Shown here piece after piece: positions 1 through 6,513 of a stretch of 7,502 bases of DNA (its first letter is position 1; each line of letters begins with the position of its first letter). Source of the DNA: Planctomycetaceae bacterium (GTDB lineage: Bacteria; Planctomycetota; Planctomycetia; Planctomycetales; Planctomycetaceae); contig JALTOP010000060.1 in the NCBI GenBank assembly GCA_027000105.1, positions 1 through 7,502 of the forward strand. The letters run 5' to 3'. Under the pieces are notes generated by a model. It was not told the DNA's origin. It saw nothing but the letters and a program-made list of their open reading frames with translations, and ran no database searches. The translations under genes were made by a program, and so were the position numbers.

Positions 1-1
1 G

Positions 2-214
2 CCGGAAGAGGTGATTCTCGATTTGGCGTTAAATCCGAATCCAGTAGGAACGCCACCTGAAAAAATTCGGATTTCACAACGTGTCATTCTGAATCATTTT
101 ACAGCCAAGAGGCTGGTTTCACTGCTTGCCTCGGCTGTCCAACGACACGAAGCAACTTTCGGTGTATTGGAAACAGATGTGCGTAAGCGAGTGAAAAATC
201 AACCTGAAAATTGA
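2..214 (+). CDS. DUF3467 family protein, 3' end only
   Basis: The reading frame is already open at the window edge and ends in TGA, giving 70 visible residues; the true start lies upstream. The visible part begins PEEVILDLALNPNPVG and continues through ISQRVILNHFTAKRLVSLLASAVQRHEATFG. It matches the DUF3467 pattern as I know it: a strand with an acidic-hydrophobic start, a variable NP-rich turn, a strand ending in N/S-x-x-T/A-K-R-L, then a helix ending near a conserved [HY]E-x-x-FG. DUF3467 proteins are small (about 100 residues) and have no established function. No signal peptide or membrane segment is visible in this part. The next gene begins about 110 bp downstream on the same strand, so co-transcription is possible but not shown. 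Family assignment is fairly secure; the function is unknown. Confidence 0.7.
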   Translation, partial: PEEVILDLALNPNPVGTPPEKIRISQRVILNHFTAKRLVSLLASAVQRHEATFGVLETDVRKRVKNQPEN

Positions 215-325
215 ATATTCCGCAGTAGAGATAAGTAGAAATAGGAAGTGGCCAGCAAACTATGCTGACGGGAACAGGTTCCAGCCTGCAAGTTGGTCAC
301 GGGTTTTCTTGTCCGCTGCCAGCCC

Positions 326-2272
326 ATGCGAGATATCATGGAAACGCAACTGTTGGAAGGACAGAATACCGCAGTGAAGATCCCGACAAGAGATCCTCAC
401 TCAAGACGGGTCGCATTGGGGGAACGTATCCTGCGTTTGTCCGCTGCGATGCAGAACTTTAGCGATGCAGAACTGGCCCGGAACGTCCGCAAACTACGAT
501 ATCAGGTTCAAAATGGAGGTTCATTCATTTCGGTACGGGATGAAGCCTTCGCGCTGGCATGTACTTCTATCCGCAGGACACACGGCTTCGACCTGCACCA
601 CGTGCAGATTCTGGGAGCCGCTACAATGGGTAACCACGCGATCGCAGAAATGCAAACCGGAGAAGGAAAAACCCTCACCGCTGTGCTCCCTGCCGTCCTG
701 TATGCGCTAGCCGGTAAAGGCGTGCACGTTGTCACGGTAAACGATTACCTGGCTGATCGGGATGCCAACGAATTGCGTCCCGTGTATGAACGACTCGGTT
801 TGTCGGTCGGCTGTATCACGACTGATATGGAGGACGAAGAACGCAGGCAGGCCTATTCACGTGATATCACCTACGGAACCGCCAAGGAAATGGGCTTCGA
901 TTTCCTGAGAGATCGGCTACGACTTGGTGCGGAAAAGATTGATGATCATGTCAAGGAAATTTTTCTGCAACAGCAAGGCAGTCTGGTTCAACGGGGGCAG
1001 TTTTGCGCAATTGTTGATGAAGCTGATAGCGTTCTGATTGACGATGCCAGAACTCCGCTTTTAATCGGAACCTCACGAGCAGAAGCACCACAACGAATCG
1101 CCCTGTTCCGCTGGTGCTCTCGAGCAATAAAACGTCTCGATCACGAAGTCGATCTTGTCGCGATCACCAAGAAACGGCAGGTCTTTCTGACAGACGCCGG
1201 TTGCAGAAAGGTCGTGCTTCTTGGCAAGCCCCCCCTGATGGAATCGATCGATATGGAAACAATTTACGAGAACATCGAACGCTCACTGGAAGCTCATCTT
1301 TTTTATCAACGGGATCGACACTACACAATACATGAAGACGAAATCGTTATTGTCGATGAATCGACCGGTCGATTGATGCCCGGCCGCAAATGGCAAAACG
1401 GATTGCATCAGGCCATTGAAGCCAAGGAGAATTTGCCTATCACCTCACCCACAACCGATGCAGCACGCATTACCGTGCAACGTTTTTTTCAGCAATACAA
1501 ACACCTGGCCGGAATGACCGGAACAGCCTGGAACGGAAAACGAGAATTGAAAAAAACATACCGCTTACAGGTGCGGCGCATTCCAACAGACCGCAAATGC
1601 GTGCGAAAAAAATGGCCAACGCGTGTTTTTGTCTCCCAACAGGCCAAATACGCAGCGATCGTGGAAAGTTTAACTGAACTGCTCGCTCAAAACCGGGCGG
1701 TTCTGGTCGGAACGCCCTCAGTAGCCGCTTCGGAAAGACTCAGCGCTGCTCTGAAAGAAAAAAATATCAAGCACGAGGTTCTCAACGCCCGCTATCATGA
1801 AATCGAAGCTGAAATTATTGCCAGAGCAGGTCAGAAGGCGGCCATTACAATTGCCACCAATATGGCTGGCCGAGGAACGGATATCAAACTTTCTCCGGAG
1901 GTTGCTCAAGCGGGCGGTTTGCATGTCATCGCAACTGAAATGCACAGCTCTGCACGAATTGACAGACAACTCGTCGGTCGGTGCGCAAGACAGGGAGATC
2001 CAGGGACATACCAATTTTTTCTCTCGCTTGAAGATGAACTGCTCACCTCACTCCCACCCGATCGAGTGAAACGATTGCAAAACAGGGCACTGAAAGTCAG
2101 TCGGGGAGAGCTTCCTGCACACTGGGTCGGGCTATTCAGAAAAACACAGCGGTTTCTGGAACGGCATCATTACAAACAGCGCAAAGAAATGCTGAAACAT
2201 GAGAAAAAACAGATGGAAACATATAGACGGATCGGATTAAATCCGTTTCTGGAAGCAGCGGAACAAAGTTGA
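326..2272 (+). CDS. Short SecA-like preprotein translocase ATPase lacking the C-terminal domains
   Basis: About 648 residues, against roughly 830-900 for canonical SecA. From ATG 326: Q-motif region (GFDLHHVQILG, 87-97), Walker A TGEGKT (111-116), VHVVTVNDYLADRDA (133-147), DITYGT (180-185), Walker B VDEADSVLIDDARTPL (230-245), a compact preprotein cross-linking region (about 247-375) ending in IVDESTGRLMPGR (342-354), LAGMTGTA (394-401), then the second motor lobe with VLVGTPS (459-465), TNMAGRGTDIKL (511-522) and the arginine-finger motif QLVGRCARQGDPG (548-560). The tail QRFLERHHYKQRKEMLKHEK resembles the first helical-scaffold helix and stops soon after, so the helical wing, two-helix finger (IRA1) and zinc-binding tail are absent. 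The motor motifs look intact, so this reads as a genuine short paralogue, not a decayed gene. Family knowledge: SecA couples ATP hydrolysis to moving unfolded proteins through SecYEG. Start is uncertain: ATG 326 or 338, TTG 293 and GTG 374 (GGAAGG 13 nt upstream) are in frame, and none has an ideal ribosome binding site. The stop is followed 92 bp later by the adaptor gene. Confidence 0.88.
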   Translation: MRDIMETQLLEGQNTAVKIPTRDPHSRRVALGERILRLSAAMQNFSDAELARNVRKLRYQVQNGGSFISVRDEAFALACTSIRRTHGFDLHHVQILGAATMGNHAIAEMQTGEGKTLTAVLPAVLYALAGKGVHVVTVNDYLADRDANELRPVYERLGLSVGCITTDMEDEERRQAYSRDITYGTAKEMGFDFLRDRLRLGAEKIDDHVKEIFLQQQGSLVQRGQFCAIVDEADSVLIDDARTPLLIGTSRAEAPQRIALFRWCSRAIKRLDHEVDLVAITKKRQVFLTDAGCRKVVLLGKPPLMESIDMETIYENIERSLEAHLFYQRDRHYTIHEDEIVIVDESTGRLMPGRKWQNGLHQAIEAKENLPITSPTTDAARITVQRFFQQYKHLAGMTGTAWNGKRELKKTYRLQVRRIPTDRKCVRKKWPTRVFVSQQAKYAAIVESLTELLAQNRAVLVGTPSVAASERLSAALKEKNIKHEVLNARYHEIEAEIIARAGQKAAITIATNMAGRGTDIKLSPEVAQAGGLHVIATEMHSSARIDRQLVGRCARQGDPGTYQFFLSLEDELLTSLPPDRVKRLQNRALKVSRGELPAHWVGLFRKTQRFLERHHYKQRKEMLKHEKKQMETYRRIGLNPFLEAAEQS

Positions 2273-2352
2273 TTCCGATTCAGATGAACGTCGGGGTATA
2301 CAGAATCGCCCCCTCAATGATACAGTAGCCATCAAAGGCGAATTGGATTTCG

Positions 2353-2360
2353 AAAAGGAG
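2353..2360 (+). promoter_or_regulatory. Ribosome binding site of the HlyD-like gene
   Basis: AAAAGGAG lies 4 nt upstream of ATG 2365. It fixes the adaptor start and gives a protein that opens with a good signal peptide. Spacing is slightly short but acceptable. Confidence 0.65.
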
Positions 2361-2364
2361 CAAA

Positions 2365-3273
2365 ATGATCCATTCATCAAGACACCATTTTTATTGGGTA
2401 TGTTTGCTGGTTGTTGTGTTTACGGTCAGCGGCAGCGTTTGTTTTGCCCAGGAAACGCTCACTGCATCTGGCAACGGGGTAATCCGCGTTCCAAACTGTT
2501 CGATGGAGCCTCTTTACAGGGCCAAAGTTGCTTCAGACAGGCCAGGCGTTTTGGCGGAATTGAAACTTGAGGAGGGCGATCCCGTTAAAAGTGGGCAGGT
2601 CGTTGCCAGGTTGAGAGACGATGTTGCCCGGGCAACGGTTGCGATTGCCAAAAAACAGGCAGAAAATGACATCGAAGTGCGTCTGGCACAAAAAACAAGC
2701 GAGGTAGCCAAAGCCGAACTTGAGCAGGCCAAACAGATGGATGCAGGCCCTGGCTTGCAGGTTGTGACCCGCTATGAATTACGTCGATTACAACTTTCCG
2801 CAGAGCAGACGGAACTTCAAATCGAACAGGCGGAAAACGAACTGGAAGTGCGGAAGCTTCAGTTAAACGAGGCGATCGAGCGACTCAAGGAATACCTGGT
2901 GATCAGCCCGATTGATGGAATGGTCACCCGACGGTTTCTGACATCGGGAGAGTCTGTCCAACAGGGAGGCAACATTGTCGAGGTGACAAACTTCAAGATT
3001 CTGAAGGTGATCGGGAATATCGAAGTGGTTGATGCCTTCAAAATAAAGGTCGGAGATCCTGTCATCGTTAGACTGGAAGATCCGACGATATCAGCCCAGA
3101 TCGACAATGCCACCTTCAACGGTAAAATCCGCTTTATCGACGGTTCCGTTTCTCCCATTGCCCAGAAAGTGCGAATCTGGGCGGAAGTAGAAAATCCGGA
3201 TGGGTTATTACTCCCCGGCTTGCGGGCGGTCATGGAAATACGACCGACAACCAGAACGGCCAAGGCGAACTGA
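2365..3273 (+). CDS. HlyD/RND-type periplasmic adaptor (membrane-fusion) protein
   Basis: 302 residues. The N-terminus is a classical signal peptide: charged MIHSSRHHFY, hydrophobic WVCLLVVVFTVSGSV, and a likely cleavage after CFA (residue 28). Two half-motifs of a lipoyl domain follow in the order typical of membrane-fusion proteins: AKVASDRPGVLAELKLEEGD (53-72) and YLVISPIDGMVTRRFLTSGE (177-196). They flank a long charged alpha-hairpin (about 87-175) rich in A, E, K, Q and L that should form the coiled coil. A beta-barrel segment follows (LKVIGNIEVVDAFKIKVGDPVIVRL, 213-237) with a membrane-proximal end up to LLPGLRAVMEI. Such proteins bridge an inner-membrane transporter to the outer envelope or a TolC-like channel. 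No transporter or outer-membrane channel gene is visible next to it; the upstream partner is the SecA-like ATPase. A strong ribosome binding site (AAAAGGAG) supports the start. Fold assignment is secure, the transported substrate is unknown. Confidence 0.85.
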   Translation: MIHSSRHHFYWVCLLVVVFTVSGSVCFAQETLTASGNGVIRVPNCSMEPLYRAKVASDRPGVLAELKLEEGDPVKSGQVVARLRDDVARATVAIAKKQAENDIEVRLAQKTSEVAKAELEQAKQMDAGPGLQVVTRYELRRLQLSAEQTELQIEQAENELEVRKLQLNEAIERLKEYLVISPIDGMVTRRFLTSGESVQQGGNIVEVTNFKILKVIGNIEVVDAFKIKVGDPVIVRLEDPTISAQIDNATFNGKIRFIDGSVSPIAQKVRIWAEVENPDGLLLPGLRAVMEIRPTTRTAKAN

Positions 3274-3315
3274 CAGACATCCTTCATCAGTCCCTTTGGG
3301 CAGTGAAGCAACCGT

Positions 3316-3344
3316 GCCGGTTTGTAGGCGGACAAACAGTCGGC
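3316..3344. other. Stem-loop between convergent genes, weak terminator candidate
   Basis: GTTTGT (3320-3325) pairs with ACAAAC (3332-3337) across a 6-nt loop, and GCCG (3316-3319) can pair with CGGC (3341-3344) across a 3-nt bulge. It lies between the convergent HlyD-like and HtrA-like genes, where a bidirectional terminator is expected. No T-tract follows on either strand, so the terminator role is only positional inference. Confidence 0.3.
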
Positions 3345-3404
3345 GTGATGTGACTGTTGAAGGAGAACAGGGCCAGATGGGAACAGGGCAGAAACGAGAC
3401 TTCT

Positions 3405-4586
3405 TTACTTGTTTTTTCCCAGCCATTTTTTATGGAGAGGCGCTTCAGAGCGTCTTTCAAGATCGTCTCGATCCCCCAGCGTGACCGCTAGCGTCTGCCT
3501 TCTCCCGCGACGTAAGATGATTGTCTTGACCGTTGTATTGACGGCTGTCAGCGAAACGATGTTAATCAAATGATTCTCGTCCTGAATTTCGACACCGCCA
3601 AAATAGAGAATGACATCATCCGGTTGAAGCCCTGACCGTGAAGCGGGTGTCTGACTATAAACCTCGACAACACGAGCACCGCGAACACGATCCAGGCCGA
3701 GTTTCAGGGCCGTTTCGCGATCAAAATCGGGATCGAGCTTGACCCCCAAATAAGCCCTGCGAACAGCATTGTGGGCAACCAGTTGCTCGGCGATGTAGCG
3801 AACCAGATTGCTGGGAATACTGAATCCGATCCCCTCATTCCCGCCACTGTTGGAAGCGATCGCGGTGTTAATGCCGATAACACGACCGTTCATATCGATC
3901 AGGGGACCGCCACTATTCCCCGGATTGATCGCCGCATCTGTTTGGAGAAAATCCTGATTGATAACCCCGTTCGCATCACCAAGACGAAGCGAACGTCGCC
4001 CTTTTGCGCTGATGATACCGAACGTGACCGACTGACTCAAACCGAACGGGCTACCCATCGCGAGAACCATATGTCCGATATGCACCGTATCACTGTCCCC
4101 CCACCGTCCGGGTTGCACCCGTGTCTCATTGATCATCAAGACCGCGATATCGGACTTTTCATCTGTTCTGACATCGATCGGTGTAATGGTGCGTCCATCG
4201 TGCAACTGGATGACAATATCCTGCAAATCCGCCCCTGCCACCACGTGTCGATTGGTTACCACAAATGGAGTCTTCGATTTTGGGCTGACCATAATCACGC
4301 CGGAACCGGTTTCTTCGACCAACCCTGAAGTTGCCGTTCGCCGTTCACTCTGAATATGAACAACGCTGGGAGTTGCAATCTGCGAAATTCGGGAGAGGAG
4401 CTGAGACCCGTCAGTCAATGATGTCTTCGCCCCCGCCAGTTGCCGATAAATCTGATCGACTGCACTGGCGCTGATGTGATCGGCATGTACGGAATTCCGT
4501 ATGTCCGCGTCACGTCCGCTCAATCCGAGAATCACACCTGCAAGAAAAAAAAGGCTCGAAAGAAATAACGCGGTTGTCCTGCTCAT
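3405..4586 (-). CDS. HtrA/DegS-type trypsin-like serine protease with one PDZ domain
   Basis: 393 residues from ATG 4586. The frame is open for 27 codons further upstream, but AAGAGG sits 6 nt before this ATG and the protein then starts with a signal anchor (TTALFLSSLFFLAGVILGL, 4-22). A linker of about 50 residues leads to a complete trypsin-like domain (about 65-270). The catalytic triad is visible: His114 in TNRHVV, Asp146 in KSDIAVL, Ser225 in NPGNSGGPL. A single PDZ domain (about 277-372) includes YLGVKL and the SGLQPDDVILYFGG segment. One PDZ and an N-terminal anchor are closer to DegS than to two-PDZ DegP; expected location is the periplasmic face of the inner membrane. Family knowledge: HtrA proteases degrade or sense misfolded envelope proteins. 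It converges on the SecA-like/HlyD-like pair and lies 501 bp downstream of asd on the same strand, so it probably has its own promoter. Nothing in it looks degenerate. Confidence 0.93.
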   Translation of the reverse strand: MSRTTALFLSSLFFLAGVILGLSGRDADIRNSVHADHISASAVDQIYRQLAGAKTSLTDGSQLLSRISQIATPSVVHIQSERRTATSGLVEETGSGVIMVSPKSKTPFVVTNRHVVAGADLQDIVIQLHDGRTITPIDVRTDEKSDIAVLMINETRVQPGRWGDSDTVHIGHMVLAMGSPFGLSQSVTFGIISAKGRRSLRLGDANGVINQDFLQTDAAINPGNSGGPLIDMNGRVIGINTAIASNSGGNEGIGFSIPSNLVRYIAEQLVAHNAVRRAYLGVKLDPDFDRETALKLGLDRVRGARVVEVYSQTPASRSGLQPDDVILYFGGVEIQDENHLINIVSLTAVNTTVKTIILRRGRRQTLAVTLGDRDDLERRSEAPLHKKWLGKNK

Positions 4587-4592
4587 CGGGAA

Positions 4593-4598
4593 CCTCTT
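4593..4598 (-). promoter_or_regulatory. Ribosome binding site deciding the HtrA-like start
   Basis: AAGAGG on the - strand with 6 nt to ATG 4586. It favours this start over the in-frame upstream codons up to 4667, whose translation (PVDVASFDYPKQTGPPRSL) would put a non-signal stretch before the membrane anchor. Confidence 0.65.
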
Positions 4599-4870
4599 CG
4601 GGTAAAGTGAACGGGGCGGTCCCGTCTGTTTTGGATAATCAAAACTCGCCACATCCACTGGCATCAAGTAGCAACAGGCGTTTACCCCTTGCGACTTCGC
4701 TTCGTCCCTGAATCCTGCACTCTCCCCTTCTGGAAAATGAGGATTGGCTAGAAGTCAAATCGGCTGGAGAATATTTGCAGTGATAATCAATCCCTGGAAC
4801 TGACAGTCGCCAGAACGGTTTCGCTCGGCCGATTCCTCATAACTGGACTGACTCGTTCATTCCGGTCTTG

Positions 4871-4951
4871 AAAAAAGGGCGCGACCTCTACACCACACAG
4901 GGCAGTTATAACCCTCTGTACTGGATCATTTTGTATAACCCGTAGAGATCG
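4871..4951 (-). terminator. Nested hairpin with T-tract, possible asd terminator or structured 3' RNA
   Basis: Read on the - strand, CGATCTCTAC (4951-4942) pairs with GTAGAGGTCG (4891-4882) over 10 bp with one G-U. It encloses a second hairpin, 4919-4895, with ACAGAGGG against CCCTGTGT (8 bp, one mismatch). After the outer stem come CGCCC and six Ts (4876-4871). This lies about 135 bp beyond the asd stop, on the correct strand for a terminator. The 5-nt gap between stem and T-tract and the long enclosed loop are atypical of intrinsic terminators, so a structured RNA or processed 3' end is an alternative. Confidence 0.35.
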
Positions 4952-5087
4952 AAAAAGGCGTGGTCATATTCGGCACAACCGGAACAGCACAAAAAATTAG
5001 CCCCCTCGTAGATACAGGGCGCATTCATACAACCATCATTACCATGTTGGCGTGTGCTGTCCCTCTGTTTCAGACACCAGTCAATTT

Positions 5088-6089
5088 TTACTGCTCGGCC
5101 AATAACTCGGCAATTTGGACTGCGTTGGTGGCAGCCCCCTTTCGCAGGTTATCACTGACGCACCAGAAACTTAGGCCATTGGGATGCGAAATGTCCTTGC
5201 GGATTCGGCCAACAAAAACATCATTGGAACCATCGCAGTTGGATGGCATCGGGTAAACCGATTCGCTCAAGTTGTCAAGCACCTGAATTCCCGGAAACGC
5301 CGCGAACGCTTCTCTTGCCTGGTCGGGAGAAATGGGCGATTCAGTTTCCACCGTGATCGATTCACTATGGCAATTCCAAACCGGAATACGCACGCAGGTC
5401 GGATTGATCTGTATGGAATCGTCTCCCAGAATTTTGCGGGTTTCGTAGACCATTTTCATTTCTTCACTGGTATAACCTTCATATTTTTCGCTGCCGATTT
5501 GTGGAATCGCATTGAATGCAATCGGATGCTGAAAGACCTTGTACTCATAGTCTCTGTTTTCAAGACGCGCTTTGCTCCCCTGCACAAGATCTTCATCACC
5601 CTGCACGCCCGCTCCGCTGGTTGCCTGATAGGTACTGACAATAACCCGCCGAATCGGGGAGATATCGTGAAGCGGTTTCATCGCCACCACCATTTGAGTG
5701 GTAGAACAGTTCGGACTGGAAATGATCCCTTGGGCATTTAGCGCATCTTGCGGATTGATCTCGGGAATGACCAGTGCTACATCGTCATTCATTCGCCAAT
5801 AACCCGATTCATCAATCACTTTTGCGCCCGCTTCAATCGCGGAAGGGAGGTATTCGGCGGCAATATCATCGGGAGTGGAGGCAATGACCAGGTCCGTTCC
5901 CGCAAATGCATCTTTCGTCAATTCTTCAACAACAATTTCTTCCCCTTTGAAAGAGATCGTTTTCCCGGCTGAACGAGCCGATGCAAGAAAGCGGAATTTC
6001 TTCGCCTCGAAATTTCTTTCTTCAAGCAACTCGATAATAATTTGGCCAACAGCCCCGGTGGCTCCTACTATCGCAACGGTATCAAACAC
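5088..6089 (-). CDS. asd: Aspartate-semialdehyde dehydrogenase
   Basis: 333 residues from GTG 6089. The enzyme reduces L-aspartyl-4-phosphate with NADPH to L-aspartate-4-semialdehyde in the cytoplasm, the branch point to lysine/diaminopimelate, threonine and methionine. The N-terminal Rossmann motif is VAIVGATGAVGQ (5-16). The catalytic cysteine is Cys128 in SSPNCSTTQ, followed by STYQATSGAG (152-161) and the active-site Arg/His segment RIPVWNCHSES (234-244, His241). The length matches the usual 330-370, and the C-terminus DNLRKGAATNAVQIAELL is typical. The cysteine just before the catalytic His replaces a commoner glycine in related enzymes; it is probably harmless. Start choice: in-frame TTG codons at 6104 and 6101 also exist, but GGAG lies 6 nt before the GTG, and MFDTVAIVGATG is the family's normal N-terminus. 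Neighbours give no biosynthetic operon. The region upstream carries three 17-bp tandem repeats that could influence its expression. Confidence 0.95.
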   Translation of the reverse strand: MFDTVAIVGATGAVGQIIIELLEERNFEAKKFRFLASARSAGKTISFKGEEIVVEELTKDAFAGTDLVIASTPDDIAAEYLPSAIEAGAKVIDESGYWRMNDDVALVIPEINPQDALNAQGIISSPNCSTTQMVVAMKPLHDISPIRRVIVSTYQATSGAGVQGDEDLVQGSKARLENRDYEYKVFQHPIAFNAIPQIGSEKYEGYTSEEMKMVYETRKILGDDSIQINPTCVRIPVWNCHSESITVETESPISPDQAREAFAAFPGIQVLDNLSESVYPMPSNCDGSNDVFVGRIRKDISHPNGLSFWCVSDNLRKGAATNAVQIAELLAEQ

Positions 6090-6095
6090 CTGATT

Positions 6096-6099
6096 CTCC
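6096..6099 (-). promoter_or_regulatory. Ribosome binding site deciding the asd GTG start
   Basis: GGAG on the - strand, 6 nt before GTG 6089. No ATG is available in frame: the frame upstream reaches a TGA at 6119-6117 after only two TTG candidates. Confidence 0.6.
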
Positions 6100-6139
6100 A
6101 ACAATGCTTCAAAACATCAAATTTAGCGATCCCAAACGT

Positions 6140-6190
6140 CCAGTTCACCGAACGGCCCTGTTTAGCGAAGGGCCCTGTTCATCGAACGGC
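6140..6190. repeat. Three imperfect 17-bp tandem repeats upstream of asd
   Basis: Units are CCAGTTCACCGAACGGC (6140-6156), CCTGTTTAGCGAAGGGC (6157-6173) and CCTGTTCATCGAACGGC (6174-6190), directly abutting. The shared pattern is CC-W-GTT-Y-A-N-CGAA-S-GGC. Units 1 and 3 have a small dyad, GTTC-N3-GAAC. They lie 51-101 bp upstream of the asd GTG, where a promoter or operator would be expected. The array is too short and has no spacers, so it is not CRISPR. Confidence 0.7.
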
Positions 6191-6287
6191 CATTGTGACA
6201 CATTCGCTGCGTTGTTCAATTCAGTCGGGCAGAAATACGTTTAGCATCGTCGAAATAGTTGAATTGCCCCGAATGAACACGGAAAGA

Positions 6288-6440
6288 ATGGGTATTCATA
6301 TGAATAATGAAGCGGTCATTGGCAATTTGCTCGGAACCGCGATTGGCGATGCGTTAGGCTTGCCTTACGGTTGGAATCAAACAGTAAAATCAAATGCACC
6401 ACAGAGACACGGAGAGCCCAGCGCGGCTGGTTCATTCTGA
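6288..6440 (+). pseudogene. Truncated ADP-ribosylglycohydrolase N-terminus
   Basis: From ATG 6288 (GGAAAG just upstream; ATG 6273 and 6300 also in frame) the frame reads MGIHMNNEAVIGNLLGTAIGDALGLPYGWN, then unrelated sequence to a TGA at 6438. The stretch AVIGNLLGTAIGDALGLPY is a clear match to the start of ADP-ribosylglycohydrolase (DraG/ARH-type) proteins, where G-x-x-x-GDALG-x-P opens the metal-binding helical fold. Intact members are usually 250-350 residues; here only about 25 are recognisable. Homology stops around 6375-6395, where a dispersed repeat begins (ACCACAGAGACACGGAGAG at 6398-6416). I find no remaining family motifs, such as a D-x-D-x-x-x-A metal site, downstream to 7107. It is most simply a remnant left by insertion or deletion and cannot fold as an enzyme. 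Confidence 0.7.
6398..6416 (+). repeat. Dispersed 'ACCACAGAGACACGGAGAG' repeat fragment
   Basis: This purine-rich AGA/CACGGAGAG-type word is a kind of intergenic repeat I know from several phyla, including Planctomycetes, often near sequences of the CGCAAAGACGC type. One of those follows about 115 bp downstream. It sits exactly where the ADP-ribosylglycohydrolase similarity ends, so it probably marks the junction. Confidence 0.5.
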
Positions 6441-6513
6441 TAGCCGTAACCAAACTGATCTTTTTCTAAAATTTGCGAGCCGTTCACAAACTTTTACCGT
6501 TAGCAATACGGAG

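Larger units (their letters stand above)
4587..5087. other. Intergenic region between HtrA-like gene and asd
   Basis: 501 bp between two - strand genes. I see no convincing gene, tRNA or mobile element. The notable content is the nested hairpin and T-tract at 4871-4951, listed separately. A weak - strand promoter could lie near 4620-4655 (TTGATG, then TTTGAT after about 18 nt), but the -10 matches only four of six consensus bases and I do not claim it. The HtrA-like promoter is expected somewhere between 4590 and 4870. Confidence 0.5.

Noticed and set aside
2293..2313. GGGG...CCCC hairpin in the SecA-like/HlyD-like gap as a terminator
   Set aside because: The stem is only 4 bp with a 12-nt loop and no T-tract, so it does not argue against co-transcription.
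2859..3335. 158-codon open frame on the - strand
   Set aside because: It is antisense to the HlyD-like gene across the beta-barrel coding region, and has no recognisable domain.
3365..3389. Direct repeat GAACAGGGC, two copies 16 bp apart
   Set aside because: Only two 9-bp copies in the convergent gap; likely chance, with no associated structure.
3771..4328. 185-codon open frame on the + strand
   Set aside because: It lies entirely antisense to the HtrA-like protease, whose triad and PDZ are intact, and its translation resembles no family.
4587..4667. N-terminal extension of the HtrA-like protein
   Set aside because: It would put 27 hydrophilic residues before the membrane anchor, while a good AAGAGG site precedes ATG 4586.
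4960..5256. 98-codon + strand frame partly in the asd-HtrA gap
   Set aside because: It has no ribosome binding site, runs into antisense asd, and shows no family resemblance.
5184..5741. 185-codon open frame on the + strand
   Set aside because: It is antisense to asd, which has complete catalytic motifs; this is a shadow frame.
6140..6190. Possible CRISPR array
   Set aside because: The units abut with no spacers, there are only three, and no cas genes are present.
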